NCBI RefSeq assembly: GCF_037392515.1 | Contig: NC_090282.1 | Span: 58,242,843-58,306,842 of the forward strand | Source of the DNA: Haliotis asinina | Taxonomy: Eukaryota > Mollusca > Gastropoda > Lepetellida > Haliotidae | Direction of reading: 5' to 3' | DNA length: 64,000 nt | Shown here: positions 11,440-35,204 of the stretch, piece after piece | How the letters are laid out: every line of letters starts with the position of its first letter | Position numbering within the stretch: the first letter of the stretch is position 1 | The notes under the pieces: model-generated | Told to the model about the DNA's origin: nothing | The model's input: the letters and a program-made list of their open reading frames with translations, nothing else | Database searches by the model: none | Program-made: the position numbers and the translations under genes

Positions 11440-11935
11440 GAAGGTTGGCAATAGCTTCTGTTTATGGTCAAATATAGTCTTTTTGAAAATGAAAATGATT
11501 ATGATTAGTGGAAAAATGGAAAACCAAGCATATCTTTTCTTTATTAAAATGGATTTTTATGTGACATTTTTCGTTCAGCCAACTATCCACTTTGGTCCAT
11601 AGCAGCCGTACAAAATCACATTCCAAAAATAGGTGCTGCAGTGCATCTGTTTTTTAGGAACAAAAGTCACATCTGTCTGATTTAGTATAGCCCGTTTTTT
11701 GTAGACAAGTATTAGTTGGTAAGATAGGATGTAGGGTTTTGTACCGTTTCAGTGGGTGGTGCACCGAAAACGTATCAGGTTATATTTCGTCCATGTTTTG
11801 AGAAGAATATTACGTTGCAACTCTTGTTCCCACTTATTAATATATTGGCACATACACACACATACAGTGTTTATCAATTGGTGTCTAATAATAATACCTT
11901 GATAGATAATGTTTAAAACAGTTGCACCTGACATG
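11440..11935 (-). mobile_element. LINE 3'-end relic (zf-RVT region)
   Basis: Minus-strand translation gives KWEQELQRNI, then TNTCLQKTGYTKSDRCDFC and HLFLECDFVRLLW. This is the C-terminal zinc-finger-like block (CxxC...HLFxxC...W) that follows the reverse transcriptase in many L1/CR1/I-like LINEs. At least one stop interrupts it and the 5' portion is not recognisable. The clade cannot be fixed by eye. Confidence 0.8.
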
Positions 11936-12244
11936 ATAAATAAAATGTATAAACTTTATCTTGTCGATATTGCTAAATCGGGCTCTCAATTTGAAAATGA
12001 ATGTTAAAAATGTTAATTAAACTCTCCGTCAGTAGCCTCAAATACGTACCTTACATATTTTCTAGAAACTATTCAGATTGTTCCAGAACATTTCCTAAGC
12101 AGCAGATGCCAATTCATCTTCGTCATCTAATCACAGTGAACGTTCTAATTTTTGACGTTGTCAGTATTAACCACTGTCAAACCTAAAAAGTCTCCTAGTG
12201 TGGATGGGTCCGGGATTGATTTTGCCAGGAAGATTTTGCACAAA

Positions 12245-12434
12245 TGTCTAAGTTAGCTCTGTCCCAAACAGATGCCATCAGTGTAGGTTCTTCGCATGAA
12301 AGATTCATAGCTCTTCCACGTGACACCTCTTAAAGGCCAAATGTTTATGTTAGGTCTGTCCCAGGCAGCTGTCATCAGTGTAGTTTTTAGCATAAAAGAT
12401 TCATTCCGCATCCACGTGACACGGCTTAAAGGTC
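12245..12434. repeat. Two-copy tandem duplication, about 97 bp
   Basis: Copies 12245-12339 and 12342-12434 share CTGTCCCA, ATCAGTGTAG, AAAGATTCAT, CCACGTGACAC and CTTAAAGG. Divergent, non-coding. Confidence 0.7.
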
Positions 12435-12449
12435 ATACCATTTAATGTG

Positions 12450-14190
12450 TATAGAACGCATCGTTGGTGGTTTCATTAAAGACTTAGGTGTGTCAAATAA
12501 TGATATTTGTAATGCCAATATTTTAACAGAAGAAAGAAATTTTAAATCTGTCATATATTTTATCAAGTCAATTATGTCCAAAAATTTCATTTAACACATT
12601 TTATACACCATTATCCCACGGGACAAACTCAAAAGAAAACATCATTGTTTAATACGTTGGTGTTTGTTACTAGAAGAATTGATCATAGATATAGATTAAA
12701 TACTGATCCAGGTGATGACATCCCACCACTCCCAGTCAAACTGTCGATTGTAGCAACTCTGTGGTTCAGCCAAATACATCCATGTTATTAATCAATGCTA
12801 TCCGTTTGTCGTCATCACAACAGTCACTGCTGGAGCAAAGTAACACGATACAACGTTGACATTGCCTCGATGAACGTGCAATTAAACATCAACAATAACC
12901 AGAGACGAGCTAAGCCATGACGATTGTCTACAAGTGGTACTGGAGCATAACACAATCCACTGATGATAGATTGATAATAGATTTTGAATGGTCTTGTATC
13001 TCTGTAAGAGTAGAGGAACTTACTTATTTTGATTGCCCCGTTGTCCTATTGTTGATATACATTAAGAGGGTCAATACATATTCCACATATTCTCCTGGAT
13101 GACATTTATCAGTTGTAAACACCATTAATTGTAAATACCCCCTTTAGTCCATTTACTCCTTGCATTTTACTGTTCAACTTGGTTTCAGTTCTTCGGGATT
13201 TCGTTTTGAAAAGCTCACGAAGCACGTTTCAATGATTCCTTGCTAAAGATAAAACTTCCCTATTTATCGATCACTTGATTGTTTGGTTTGTTTTGTGAAC
13301 GGCCGATGTTACCTGGAACAGAATGTATATTCAATGACCCTTTCAACTGATTTTCAGATCAATGTTTCCCTTCACACCACCGAAATTTGCTTCTGAGGAT
13401 AGTCTAGAGGTATTCTTTTGCTCTAACGCCCTATAGTACAAAAGATGAGAAAAATGTGTTCTCATTCTGTGGTGTTAGATGTGTAGAAGATAGTACCAAA
13501 ATTCCCAGATCGGTGACAGACTGGTCACATCATAATTTCATGTGTTCTTTCTGGTGAACACTTGATTTGCCTGCGCATGTGTTTGTGACATGTGCCACTG
13601 TTGAGGCAGGATACACTGACATTTTCGCAAAACTACCCTACGTCAACACTACTTGCTAGTGATTTGTGGATGCGGGAAATCCAAATGTCCTTTGGAAAAT
13701 GAAGGAGCATTGTCCTCTTTATTCCCATATGTGCGTGTAGGGTTGCTGTCGATATCTATTGTCGATACGTTCAATAGAACTTCTCGTAATGTCATCACTC
13801 CTTTCCATTAAATATGCACACCTGTCTGGGTTTTGTAGACTGTACATGTGTGCATGCATGGTAACTGACCTCAGTGGCGTACAGACTAGCATTCAGTTTC
13901 ATTTTTAAAGCCACACTCTGCAATATCTGTATGATCAGACAGATAAACCAGTGAGTGATAATATTAGCAACCCTTGCCCTGTGCCGTTGGGATAGATGAG
14001 GCACAATCAACCGCGTCATGAAGTCTGATCCAGCCATCATTCAGGATCTTCACAGGAATAGCAAATGTCGTCGAGTCGCTTTCAAACCCACCCAGGTATA
14101 TGACGACTGCCCAACACTGCAGCTTTATCTGTTAGCCCGAGCGTCATGAATGCTGTTTTCCAGTCAGCAAACCTTGTTTCTCTCCTACTG
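12450..14190. other. Gene-free stretch
   Basis: No exon, RNA gene or clear transposon recognised. Confidence 0.45.
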
Positions 14191-14194
14191 CTGA

Positions 14195-14465
14195 GCCTTG
14201 AAGACCCGGGGTAGAATTTGTCCTCAGTAACCCATGCTTGTCGGGATCGAGTGGTCAGGCTCGCTAACATCCCACTAGGTTGTCTGGTCTAGACTTCATA
14301 GTTCCAGCCATCAACAGCATGAGCATCGATCTACACAATTGAAATGCGACATGTGTCAAACCAAGAAAGCGAGTCTGACCACTCGGTCCCGTTTGTCGCC
14401 TCGTACGGCAAGCATGAGTTACTGAAGATCAATTCTAATCCGGATCTTCCCGGGTCTCAGGATCA
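14195..14465. mobile_element. Two SINE fragments head to head
   Basis: A plus-strand fragment (AACCCATGCTTGTCGGGATC to about 14,300) is followed directly by a minus-strand fragment from TCAACAGCATGAGCATCGAT to the ATCTTCCCGGGTC end. Both come from the CTCACTCAC-tailed family, apparently two nested or abutting insertions. Confidence 0.75.
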
Positions 14466-14469
14466 CAGA

Positions 14470-16600
14470 CATGGCGAAGACGGCAATAGAAACAAAGGGT
14501 CATGCCATGGTGTCGTTTTAGATATGTTTTTGTGCCAGTTATGGACATCACCTGAAAAGATGTTTAACAGTCTCAGCAAATTTACTACTCAGCCGAAATT
14601 CATCTCAAGATGAAAATGCGAGATGAACAAATGCTTAATTAGCTGTTATGATTATTATATTGAGTACTATAATTGACATCCGGGCATGATCAAACGTTCT
14701 AACTCCAGATAGTAATAAGCATGTTTGATTTGCCGACTGAAAAGATTCAATGACTTCACTGATTGGAAATCATACACATCAGTTGGTTTGTCTTTCCCTA
14801 TCGATTAACAAATTCGACCAAATACATCAAACTATCACATTGTCTGTCTATTCAATTAACAAATCCCCGGGAATGTGTATATACACATATGATGTTTATT
14901 TATTCTCATCTCCAGTTGTGCTAGTGTTACGAATTGCTCAAATCCAATTTATCAGAGAAGTTTCATAATAATGTTTATCATTAACCGGCTTGTTAATGCA
15001 CGCTTTTTACTGTTTAATCTTGGCTTTGTACTGTTGGCAAGCGAGTACATGATGACAATCTAGAATTATTCGCTACACTAGTTTATGAGCGTTGGTTGAA
15101 TAATACAATTTTTGTCAAGTTGCAAAGGTTTTGGGATGCAAATTGATATAAGTTATTACTAATTAATGACCGCATGGAAGCGAACCGGTCATTATACACG
15201 GGCAATGAGCGGTTGCAACAACGGATCCTCAGATTATAGAATTTCCACGTCATGTTGTGTTTGGCTTCGTGATTATTGGTACTGGTAGACACGTCCAGGT
15301 AAACAACCTGGTCAGCTTTCTAAAGGTTACCTATTTGTAAAAACAATATCAGTCACACTGCCTTCCACTTTTACAACGTCAAAATGCTTAACGATTGATT
15401 GAGTCTGTTCTGTTGCAAACACAATCCCTCCCTTAGACACGTCTGGTATCCAAGCTTTGTGACAATGTCGAGCAGGTCTTCACTAAAAACGGCACTCAAT
15501 TTATTCACGAGGTCATGTCAAAAACAGTACTGGTCATCTGAAATTCACTTTCATTTCGAGTATTTGTTCAAACCCAAACCATAGGTGCATACGCATGTAG
15601 GTACTATAATGAAAGAAGTCTTCATACGATTTGCGGAGAATGCTTCCTGAACATAAGCAACTAATCAATAACATTACTTTAATAAGGTATGTTGCAATGT
15701 TTAATGACACTTTTTAGAACATTTGGAATGCTGATCCGAAGCATTTATGTTGTCAACATTTATATCAACCAAAATACGATCTTGTCACATTGCGATGAAT
15801 ATGCATTAAAGTTGAGAGCATTTAATAGTTTACAATATCTGGATTACGAAAATTGTGTTTGACAAGAGAGAGTTAGTGAGTGAGTATGGTTCTACGTCGC
15901 ACCGACAACAGAGTAACAGTCTAAATATGTTTGTAGATGGTAACATGATAAATACCGGTGCAAGATGAGCACACACAAGAAGAATGTAAAGTGGATAAAT
16001 TTATCAGATCATCAGACACTCAGGGTAATTCATCTTAATGGAATATACTCATAAAACCTCAAGGGACTAGCAAGCCATATGTTTACTGATATCCTGATGT
16101 TAACAGATGTCAGCTGGTTCATCCTACGACCAATTCAGTAATCCTGCACTTGAAAAAGGGATAGTTCCCCATTACCAGCAAATCATAACAAGAAATATAC
16201 GTTGTATTTGTATAGCGTCACGTCCCTATCACATCAACACTGTCCACTGGGTAAATCTCAGACGGGTACCAACGTCAGGGTTATTGACAACCTCGCTATG
16301 ATAGTAGGTTTATCCAATAGCAACGTATTCACGTGATTTCGCGGTTGGTGTGCCAGTCCATCTGTATTGAAAGCACTCATTGATTGCTTTCAGCAAAGCT
16401 TGTTAATGAGTTGAACACACACTCGTGGTGGCATATTCAGACTGAAGAGAGTGAAGATGAACATTGATGTTGCCACCATGATATCACAGTAGTACACACG
16501 TGAAATAGAAACACCTTTGGAGTTTTGACGTTCTGTGATTATTTCTGCATATTATCTCAACCCTGTGCGTGATGTGATTTAGTTACATTTTAAGCTAACT
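14470..16600. other. Region upstream of the channel gene
   Basis: No exon recognised. It holds a short GTGAGTGAGT SINE-tail remnant near 15,885; otherwise nothing assignable. The channel promoter should lie near its right end, but no TATA box stands out. Confidence 0.45.
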
Positions 16601-16735
16601 CGAACTAATTTCCTATGAGTTCTTAAATTTCCTCACGATGTGACTGCAGTTCACTCACGTTGTTTGAGGACCATCCAAGATCCAAAGCATCTATTAACAA
16701 TTGCTCCACGCCGACGACACTCCCAGTCATCAACC

Positions 16736-27349
<10,614 letters not shown>

Positions 27350-27428
27350 TGATTTGAAACACCGGAACAGACCGAATTGTTCTTAAATGAAAGGAAAGTA
27401 ACCGAACTGGTCTCCAAAGCCTGTAAAT

Positions 27429-27434
27429 ATTAAA
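27429..27434 (+). promoter_or_regulatory. Candidate polyadenylation signal of the channel gene
   Basis: ATTAAA, the common variant signal, 80 bases after the stop codon. Confidence 0.4.
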
Positions 27435-27449
27435 GTGAACTTCTTTTAA

Positions 27450-29620
27450 TACCACCATGACACTCATCTTCAATTAGTTAATGTTCTTTAGAGTGATAAG
27501 TATTTTTGTAGACATAGAAATGTTGGAAGTTATAAAGGTGTGCATTTTAAAGTCTTCAAGGTAACCTTACGAGGGAAGAGATTCATTGTGTTCAAGATTA
27601 TAACACACACTTGTCGACAACACTGATATTGCTAATACCTTTCTTTTCATATCATCTTTGTATTGCTCGGCTATTCATCAAAGACAATGTCTATGCATTG
27701 AACATAAGAAGAAACGCAAGCTTAGAAAAAAATATCTCATAAAAAAGCGTTCGTGTTTATGTATTCTATTTAAAACTTGCCAAAATCCTGTTCAGTGTAT
27801 TCAAAATAGAAGATATAAGTTAAATATGTTTTCAAATTCATAGAGCCTTTATCGAAAATGTATAAGCTTTTATACATTAAACTGTATCAAGCTTTATCAG
27901 TGACATGTGGGTCAAACACAGTGTGTAATATTATCCATTTTCCCATTTTGAGTACCTTGCTTTGACAAATTTGGTACTATATTTATCAAAATATACAGCA
28001 TTCTTTCCCTGATATAACAACTAAGATTCCCAGACTTCGAATTCTATTGTAATAAGGCGACAGTATTTCAACCAGTATGACAGCACGTTTTCCTACAGGA
28101 TGTCATGTCTTTATTTACCTTCATCAGATATACCGTGTGCAAACAATCCTCTTCACTGGCGTGTGTGTATTAAGACTAGCGGAGGCTGTGATACCACTGT
28201 ACATATATAGAGGTCCAAATAAGCCTTTAAATCAGGAGTATTTGAAAGCTGACCCAAGTTAATCTCTTCATTTACCTTTTTCAAGTATCCAATGAAGTAC
28301 CTTTTCCAATTATCCAATAATGTACCCTTTCCAATTATCCAATTAAAAGGAATTGTCATAACTCTTTTAAAGAACCAAACATAAATTTGAAATGAGACAA
28401 CAGTTTGTCTTTTAAAAAAGTTGGCGTATATGAACCAAACAGCCACTTTTATCATTTACTTTTCATCATTGCTGGTTCACAAATATGTAAAATACTTTTA
28501 AACTTCATTAATCAACGATGGAAGCTATTTACGATATTTGAGAAAAGCACTTTTTTCTCCTGTCTTTTCTGTAGCATAGGAAACGTATTTCAATTTATTT
28601 TCTTTTGAATTATGAATACATACATGTATATTATGTGTTCTGCATGTGTTTATTTTTTTTTCATTTTGTGTGACAACTGTTTTTCACGAATGCAGGCAGA
28701 GTGGATAAGTCCTCATGTTATTACTCACGCACCTCTCAAATCATGACAAGCAGTAAACAATCATTCACTGTATTTGATCACTGTATGCTGATTTGAACCA
28801 ATGATCAAATGAGAATATATCGTCTGTTCTGTATCAGGTAAAATTGAAAGAGCTAGTGTTAAATACGGTCATGTGTATCTAACGATTATTCTTGTTACAG
28901 AAGTAACTGTGGATGGGTACTGTCCTGTAAAACTACATCGGTTCAGAGAAGATCAATGAAATGATGTTCACACTCACATGACCCCTACCATGTTTTAACT
29001 GTTGTTTTTTTTTTGTTGGCCGAAGAATGCAAATGTTTTGATTTTCGAAGACAAGATGTCTGACGTACCCATCGACAGTTGTTTATTACGCGATGCTATG
29101 TTTTTAGGTTTCAAATGAAAAGGTATTACAAGGGGCAATTTCAGTTCTTGTGTAGATATGACATCTGTACCTTTATAACTGAAAATCGATAATGATAAAA
29201 CCAAATGAGAGGTTTAGTTTCAATGGCTCCTCAGTGTCTGATTGATCATATGTTCTGTTGCTGGCTCGACAATATCAAGAGCTTGCGATTGGTTAAAGTG
29301 GTTCGTTCACAAGCCGACAACAACATTTCATTTCCAGACATTGATATGTTGGAACTTATTCCTGGTATCCCCTGGCATGGCATGGCTGAGAGGTGCCAAA
29401 ATTGGTCTGAAACCATAGAGTACTAACTCGCTCAAGCATTTTACGAGAGACATATGTATTTAGCCGGTAGTGTATAGGTCTGTTTGGATAAATAAAGACT
29501 TTATTTCATGGCACTAGTTCATGTAATAATTCTTCCCATCGACGATATTTTCGATCATTGAACTTGTTAGCAAGTCCTACAAATTATTCAGATCCGGATT
29601 CCGTTCATGGTAGTTTCTGT
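27450..29620. other. Gene-free stretch after the channel gene
   Basis: AT-rich; small open frames here show no family resemblance, splice pairing or repeat structure. Nothing assignable. Confidence 0.45.
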
Positions 29621-29630
29621 CAATTTATTT

Positions 29631-29765
29631 TGGTGAGTAATAAACAGAATACTAAACCCGAAATACCATTTATATTAAACTCGTTAAAGATTTAGTATCA
29701 AACTCGCTTTCGCTCGTTTGATACCAAATCATTAATTCGTTTATTAAAAATGGTATTACACGATA
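29631..29765 (+). mobile_element. Foldback MITE-like element, copy 1
   Basis: Imperfect palindrome: AAATACCATTTATATTAAAC, TAGTATCAAACTCGC, a short centre, then GCTCGTTTGATACCAAATC and TTAAAAATGGTATT. The outer part GTGAGTAATAAACAGAATAC matches the copy at 39,451-39,588 in the opposite orientation. Confidence 0.85.
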
Positions 29766-30561
29766 GGTCATTTAGTATCCTCCATAAATCTGTTAACCAT
29801 TTCGTTATACCTATTATGGGACAACCTCAAAATTTAACATCTATTCATCTGAAGTGCGCCGACTTTATTGCTTGATAGAGGCATGCATTAGCTGCAGGAG
29901 GTAAAATCAATTACTTACTTGCCTTGAATTGTCTCCCCTTTGAAAGCATAAAATCGTTTCAGCACTATACTAGGACCAGGTACATTACTTTACTGACTCT
30001 ATAGGTAAGTAGGTCAATATGGACTGGACAGGCCATCACGAACAAGTCATGGTAACTGGCCTACATATTCTATCTACATAAACAAACGTTGTAAATGGTA
30101 TTTCGAAGTTCTGCAAGCGTAAATACAATGAAACCAAAGCAATAATTTCCGTACTAATGGGAGTCATCAAGCGGTAATAATGGGCTGGAGGACCGAAATA
30201 CGTAACAGGAATATCTCACAGTCAATCCTAGCCATGTAAACCAGTTTTATCAATACCATTTATTGCATATTTGTTTCCAAACAAGGAAAATCGATGCCTC
30301 CGTATGTCATTTCATTTGACTACCTTTAACGAATCGTCAATACAAGTTTGTATTATGTGTGTATATGTGTATGTGTGTACACACTGACACATTACACAAA
30401 TATTCATCAAATAAAAATTCTAATGGCATACATGTATGAAGTCTACAGTCTCCGTTGTTATTTTTTGCAGTGTTTGTTATAAAACCAGTTTGAAATCCAG
30501 TTTGACTAAATTCTGGTTTCATCATTTGGTTACAAACTACTGTACCCCAACTTATCATTTC

Positions 30562-33129
30562 ACGTTGTCACGGCGTTATGCTTTCGTCGTTACAACGTTA
30601 TTCTGTGGACCTCATGTACGTTGTCACAGCGTTATGCTTTCGTCGTTACAACGTTATTCTGTGGACCTCATGTACGTTGTCACAGCGTTATGCTTTCGTC
30701 GTTACAACGTTATTCTGTGGACCTCATGTACGTTGTCACGGCATTATGCTTTCGTCGTTACAACGTTATTCTGTGGACCTCATGTACGTTGTCACAGCGT
30801 TATGCTTTCGTCGTTACAACGTTATTCTGTGGACCCCATGTACGTTGTCACGGCATTATGCTTTCGTCGTTTCAACGTTATTCTGTGGACCCCATGTACG
30901 TTGTCACAGTGTTATGCTTTCGTTGTTACAACGCTATTCTGTGGACTCCCGTGTACGTTGTCACAGCGTTGTGGCCTGACGTGATACAGAGTGGAGAATT
31001 TATTTAATACTAACGTTTTGTATGTTGACTGAACGTTCTATTTAACGTTAACAGTTGTCACAGTGTTATGCTTTCGTCGTTACAACGCTATTCTGTGGAC
31101 TCCCGTGTACGTTGTCACAGCGTTGTGGCCTGACGTGATACAGAGTGGAGAATTTATTTAATACTAACGTTTTGTATGTTGACTTAACGTTCTATTTAAC
31201 GTTAACAGTTGTCACAGTGTTATGCTTTCGTCGTTACAACGTTATTCTGTGGACTCCCGTGTACGTTGTCAAAGCGTTATGCTTTCGTTGTTACAACGTT
31301 ATTCTGTGGACTCCCATGTACGTTGTCAAAGCGTTATGCTTTCGTCGTTACAACGTTATTCTGTGGACTCCCATGTACGTTGTCAAAGCGTTATGCTTTC
31401 GTTGTTGCAACGTTATTCTGTGGACTCCCATGTACGTTGTCACAGCGTTATGCTTTCGTCGTTACAACGTTATTCTGTGGACCCCATGTACGTTGTCACA
31501 GCATTATGCTTTCGTCGTTACAACGTTATTCTGTGGACTCCCATGTACGTTGTCAAAGCGTTATGCTTTCGTCGTTACAACGTTATTCTGTGGACTCCCA
31601 TGTACGTTGTCAAAGCTTTATGCTTTCGTTGTTACAACGTTATTCTGTGGACTCCCATGTACGTTGTCAAAGCGTTATGTTTTCGTCGTTACAACGTTAT
31701 TCTGTGGACTCCCATGTACGTTGTCAAAGCGTTATGCTTTCGTTGTTACAACGTTATTCTGTGGACTCCCATGTACGTTGTCAAAGCGTTATGCTTTAGT
31801 TGTTACAACGTTATTCTGTGGACTCCCATGTACGTTGTCAAAGCGTTATGCTTTCGTCGTTACAACGTTATTCTGTGGACTCCCATGTACGTTGTCAAAG
31901 CGTTATGCTTTCGTTGTTACAACGTTATTCTGTGGACTCCCATGAACGTTGTCACGGCATTATGCTTTCGTCGTTACAACGTTATTCTGTGGACCCCATG
32001 TACGTTGTCACAGCATTATGCTTTCGTCGTTACAACGTTATTCTGTGGACTCCCATGTACGTTGTCAAAGCGTTATGCTTTCGTCGTTACAACGTTATTC
32101 TGTGGACTCCCATGTACGTTGTCAAAGCGTTATGCTTTCGTTGTTACAACGTTATTCTGTGGACTCCCATGTACGTTGTCACGGCATTATGCTTTCGTCG
32201 TTACAACGTTATTCTGTGGACCCCATGTACGTTGTCACAGCGTTATGCTTTCGTCGTTACAACGTTATTCTGTGGACTCCCATGTACGTTGTCAAAGCGT
32301 TATGCTTTCGTCGTTACAACGTTATTCTGTGGACTCCCATGTACGTTGTCAAAGCGTTATGCTTTCGTCGTTAGAACGCTATTCTGTGGACTCCCGTGTA
32401 CGTTGTCACAGCGTTATGCTTTCGTCGTTACAACGTTATTCTGTGGACTCCCATGTACGTTGTCAAAGCGTTATGCTTTCGTCGTTACAACGTTATTCTG
32501 TGGACTCCCATGTACGTTGTCAAAGCGTTATGCTTTCGTCGTTACAACGTTATTCTGTGGACTCCCGTGTACGTTGTCAAAGCGTTATGCTTTCGTCGTT
32601 ACAACGTTATTCTGTGGACTCCCATGTACGTTGTCAAAGCGTTATGCTTTCGTCGTTACAACGTTATTCTGTGGACTCCCATGTACGTTGTCAAAGCGTT
32701 ATGCTTTCGTCGTTAGAACGCTATTCTGTGGACTCCCGTGTACGTTGTCACAGCGTTATGCTTTCGTCGTTACAACGTTATTCTGTGGACTCCCATGTAC
32801 GTTGTCAAAGCGTTATGCTTTCGTCGTTACAACGTTATTCTGTGGACTCCCATGTACGTTGTCAAAGCGTTATGCTTTCGTCGTTACAACGTTATTCTGT
32901 GGACTCCCGTGTACGTTGTCAAAGCGTTATGCTTTCGTCGTTACAACGTTATTCTGTGGACTCCCATGTACGTTGTCAAAGCGTTATGCTTTCGTTGTTA
33001 CAACGCTATTCTGTGGACTCCCGTGTACGTTGTCACAGCGTTGTGGCCTGACGTGATACAGAGTGGAGAATTTATTTAATACTAACGTTTTGTATGTTGA
33101 CTTAACGTTCTATTTAACGTTAACAGTTG
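30562..33129 (+). repeat. 56/57-bp minisatellite array with 87-bp spacers
   Basis: Tandem unit ACGTTGTCAAAGCGTTATGC + TTTCGTCGTTACAACGTTAT + TCTGTGGACTCCCATGT (57 bp; 56 bp with CCTCATG or CCCCATG endings). The layout is about 7 units (30562-30970), spacer (30971-31057), about 1 unit, spacer (31125-31211), about 32 units (31212-33042), spacer (33043-33129). Each unit contains a 7-bp inverted repeat ACGTTGT/ACAACGT enclosing a second, AAAGC/GCTTT. A six-unit (342-bp) higher-order period is seen: the rare GTTAGAACGCT variant recurs at 32371 and 32713. Because 57 is divisible by three, long open frames of up to about 600 codons run through it; no start context, splice pairing or family supports coding. 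Confidence 0.96.
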
Positions 33130-34940
33130 CAAAATTTTCCCAGTAGTGAACAGAATCAAAGCAGAAATTCACTTCAATATTTTTTGGTCAATTTCTGTTG
33201 TTTTGTGTGTTTTCTAAAAGGTGTAGCTGAATAGTGAAGAAAGAATATGAAAGTGAAAGTTTTCAGAAAACTATCGTGACATCAAGTTTTATACGACTAG
33301 TTATCAGATTGTAAGTTACTATAACATCGTAAGAAGCCAAAAGCATAATGTTTCCTCAACGTAAATTTGTAATGTTGTTATTATGTTAAGACATAACGTT
33401 ATAAAATGACGATGTTGTAACACCGTTGTGTCATGACGTTACCAATCTATAACCTTCCCACATCGTTCAAAAACATTGTGTGTTAACTTGGTTATTTGTA
33501 CAGGCTGTCAAGCGGCCCAAGGCGGTTACAGGTCGGGAAAGTCACATTTCCGAAACAGATAGCTCCAACTGATGTGGCTCTCCCTGCAATAGTTACGATT
33601 GCTTGAACATCGAATGTGGCTCTCTCGGCTACGCTGTCAAAACATGCTTAGTGATTCAAACCCGTTACCGTATTTAACAAAACAAGACGTGTTTCCTCAT
33701 AGTTTTATTCAGATTACAATTATTATATGTTTTGTTTCTATCATTAGCACATTATATACTAATAGGTACGTTATATACATTAATAACACACAATAATAAG
33801 CGGTGCATCCTCACATATAAGAACAGTCAGTTATTTAAACTGTAAATGCAATTTCTATTACAGAAAGTGTACACGATATAACCCACAGATCAGAAAGGTT
33901 TATCAGAATCCTAACACCGACATATCGCCACCACCCCCACCCTTTCACACACCAGTCGAAGCACACACTCAATACCATACGTATCACTATGGCCAATACA
34001 TCCAGTATCTGAATCTTTTAAACAGACATCATACGCATGTCATGAAAGGCACGGACGTTAACAGCGGTGTTCAATCATGGGTATCACTTCACCATATGTT
34101 TCTAATTATCTCACTACATCATGGCATAGTCGAGTTAACTATTACCATCCATTTACGCGTGTACTATATACATGACAAACCTAACCCTAGTCATACAAGA
34201 TTTCAAATGTATTGAAATGCATGTCTTACACCGCATTTACATATGTTACACACACAATATTTTGTAATTCTGGGTAATAGATCCATTTTGTGTGGTGCAA
34301 GAAGTCACTTACATGTGTTATAGACAAACAGGATTGACTCAGTGTCAATTAAAGTGGGGACACTATTTTACCGGTTACGGTAATCCATTAATTAATCAAC
34401 GTATTGGAAATGTGGCTTTACAGTCAACAGCCATGAAAATGTGGCCTTCCCGGCAATAGTCATTTCTAAAATGTGGCTTTCCGAGCCTGTCATCCCCCAA
34501 GGCGCTGCAAATCAAGGTGGGCAGTTCTGTCACTTAGTCAAGCCAGGATTGTCTGATCCTAGGACAAACGTAATGTCCACTCAGATGATGAACTTTAGCC
34601 TGTCGCCATGTTCGGATCAAACGTCAACGGCCAGCCTTCACGACATACGCAAGTACATAATTACGCAAGTAGGCGATACGCAATACATTGCGTATGTGTT
34701 CCTTGAGAGCTTCGTGTCCTCTTGAGTCCACCAATATCTCTGCTCATACGGTTTGTAAATTCGTCTTTGGAGCTCATTCATAGTTTTTTACAACAACATG
34801 GAATGTGTAAATAAACTAATTGTCTAAAACATCGCCTTTTATTGTCTTCATCAAAACTTCTAAATGAAATGATGTTGGTCAGCTTTGTCCGACAAATACG
34901 TATCAATATTTCCATGACAAAAGCGTAAGAATTAGTCTAC
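33130..34940. other. Gene-free stretch
   Basis: ACGTT-rich DNA continues to about 33,480 without clear units. Two short blocks around ATGTGGCTCTCC/ATGTGGCTTTCC (33,570-33,640 and 34,435-34,490) resemble each other. Nothing coding recognised. Confidence 0.4.
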
Positions 34941-34949
34941 AGCAAACCA

Positions 34950-35085
34950 AGTTAGGTCCAGGCTCGCTGACGTGCAACTGACTGAGTCATGTCATCGTAC
35001 TCAATTGCGTACATCGATGTTCATGATGTCAACCACCGGATTGTCCGGTTCAGACTCGATTTTTTACAGGCGACCGGCAAACAGT
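34950..35085 (+). mobile_element. SINE fragment
   Basis: CTCACTCAC-family core: AATTGCGTACATCGATGTTC, GGATTGTCCGGTTCAGACTC, TTTTTTACAGGCGACC. Diverged, no tail. Confidence 0.75.
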
Positions 35086-35204
35086 TATACCATTGTCAAT
35101 AAAGTCAACAGAGAGTCACATAATGAGACAGGGGTGAGGGGACACGTCTACTAGGGGGTGTGAACACCCTAGGCATGCATACAAGCCAAACATGCCTCCT
35201 CAGA

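Noticed and set aside
16640-16735. Upstream extension of the channel protein before residue 1
   Set aside because: The frame is open but has no ATG before 16736, where a good start context (CAACCATGATGG) occurs.
30436-33079. Open frames of up to about 600 codons in the satellite array
   Set aside because: The 57-bp unit is divisible by three and stop-free in several frames, so open frames arise automatically. There is no protein family, splice pairing or start context.
30562-33129. CRISPR-like array
   Set aside because: Units are contiguous without unique spacers, the three spacers are identical to each other, and the genome is animal.
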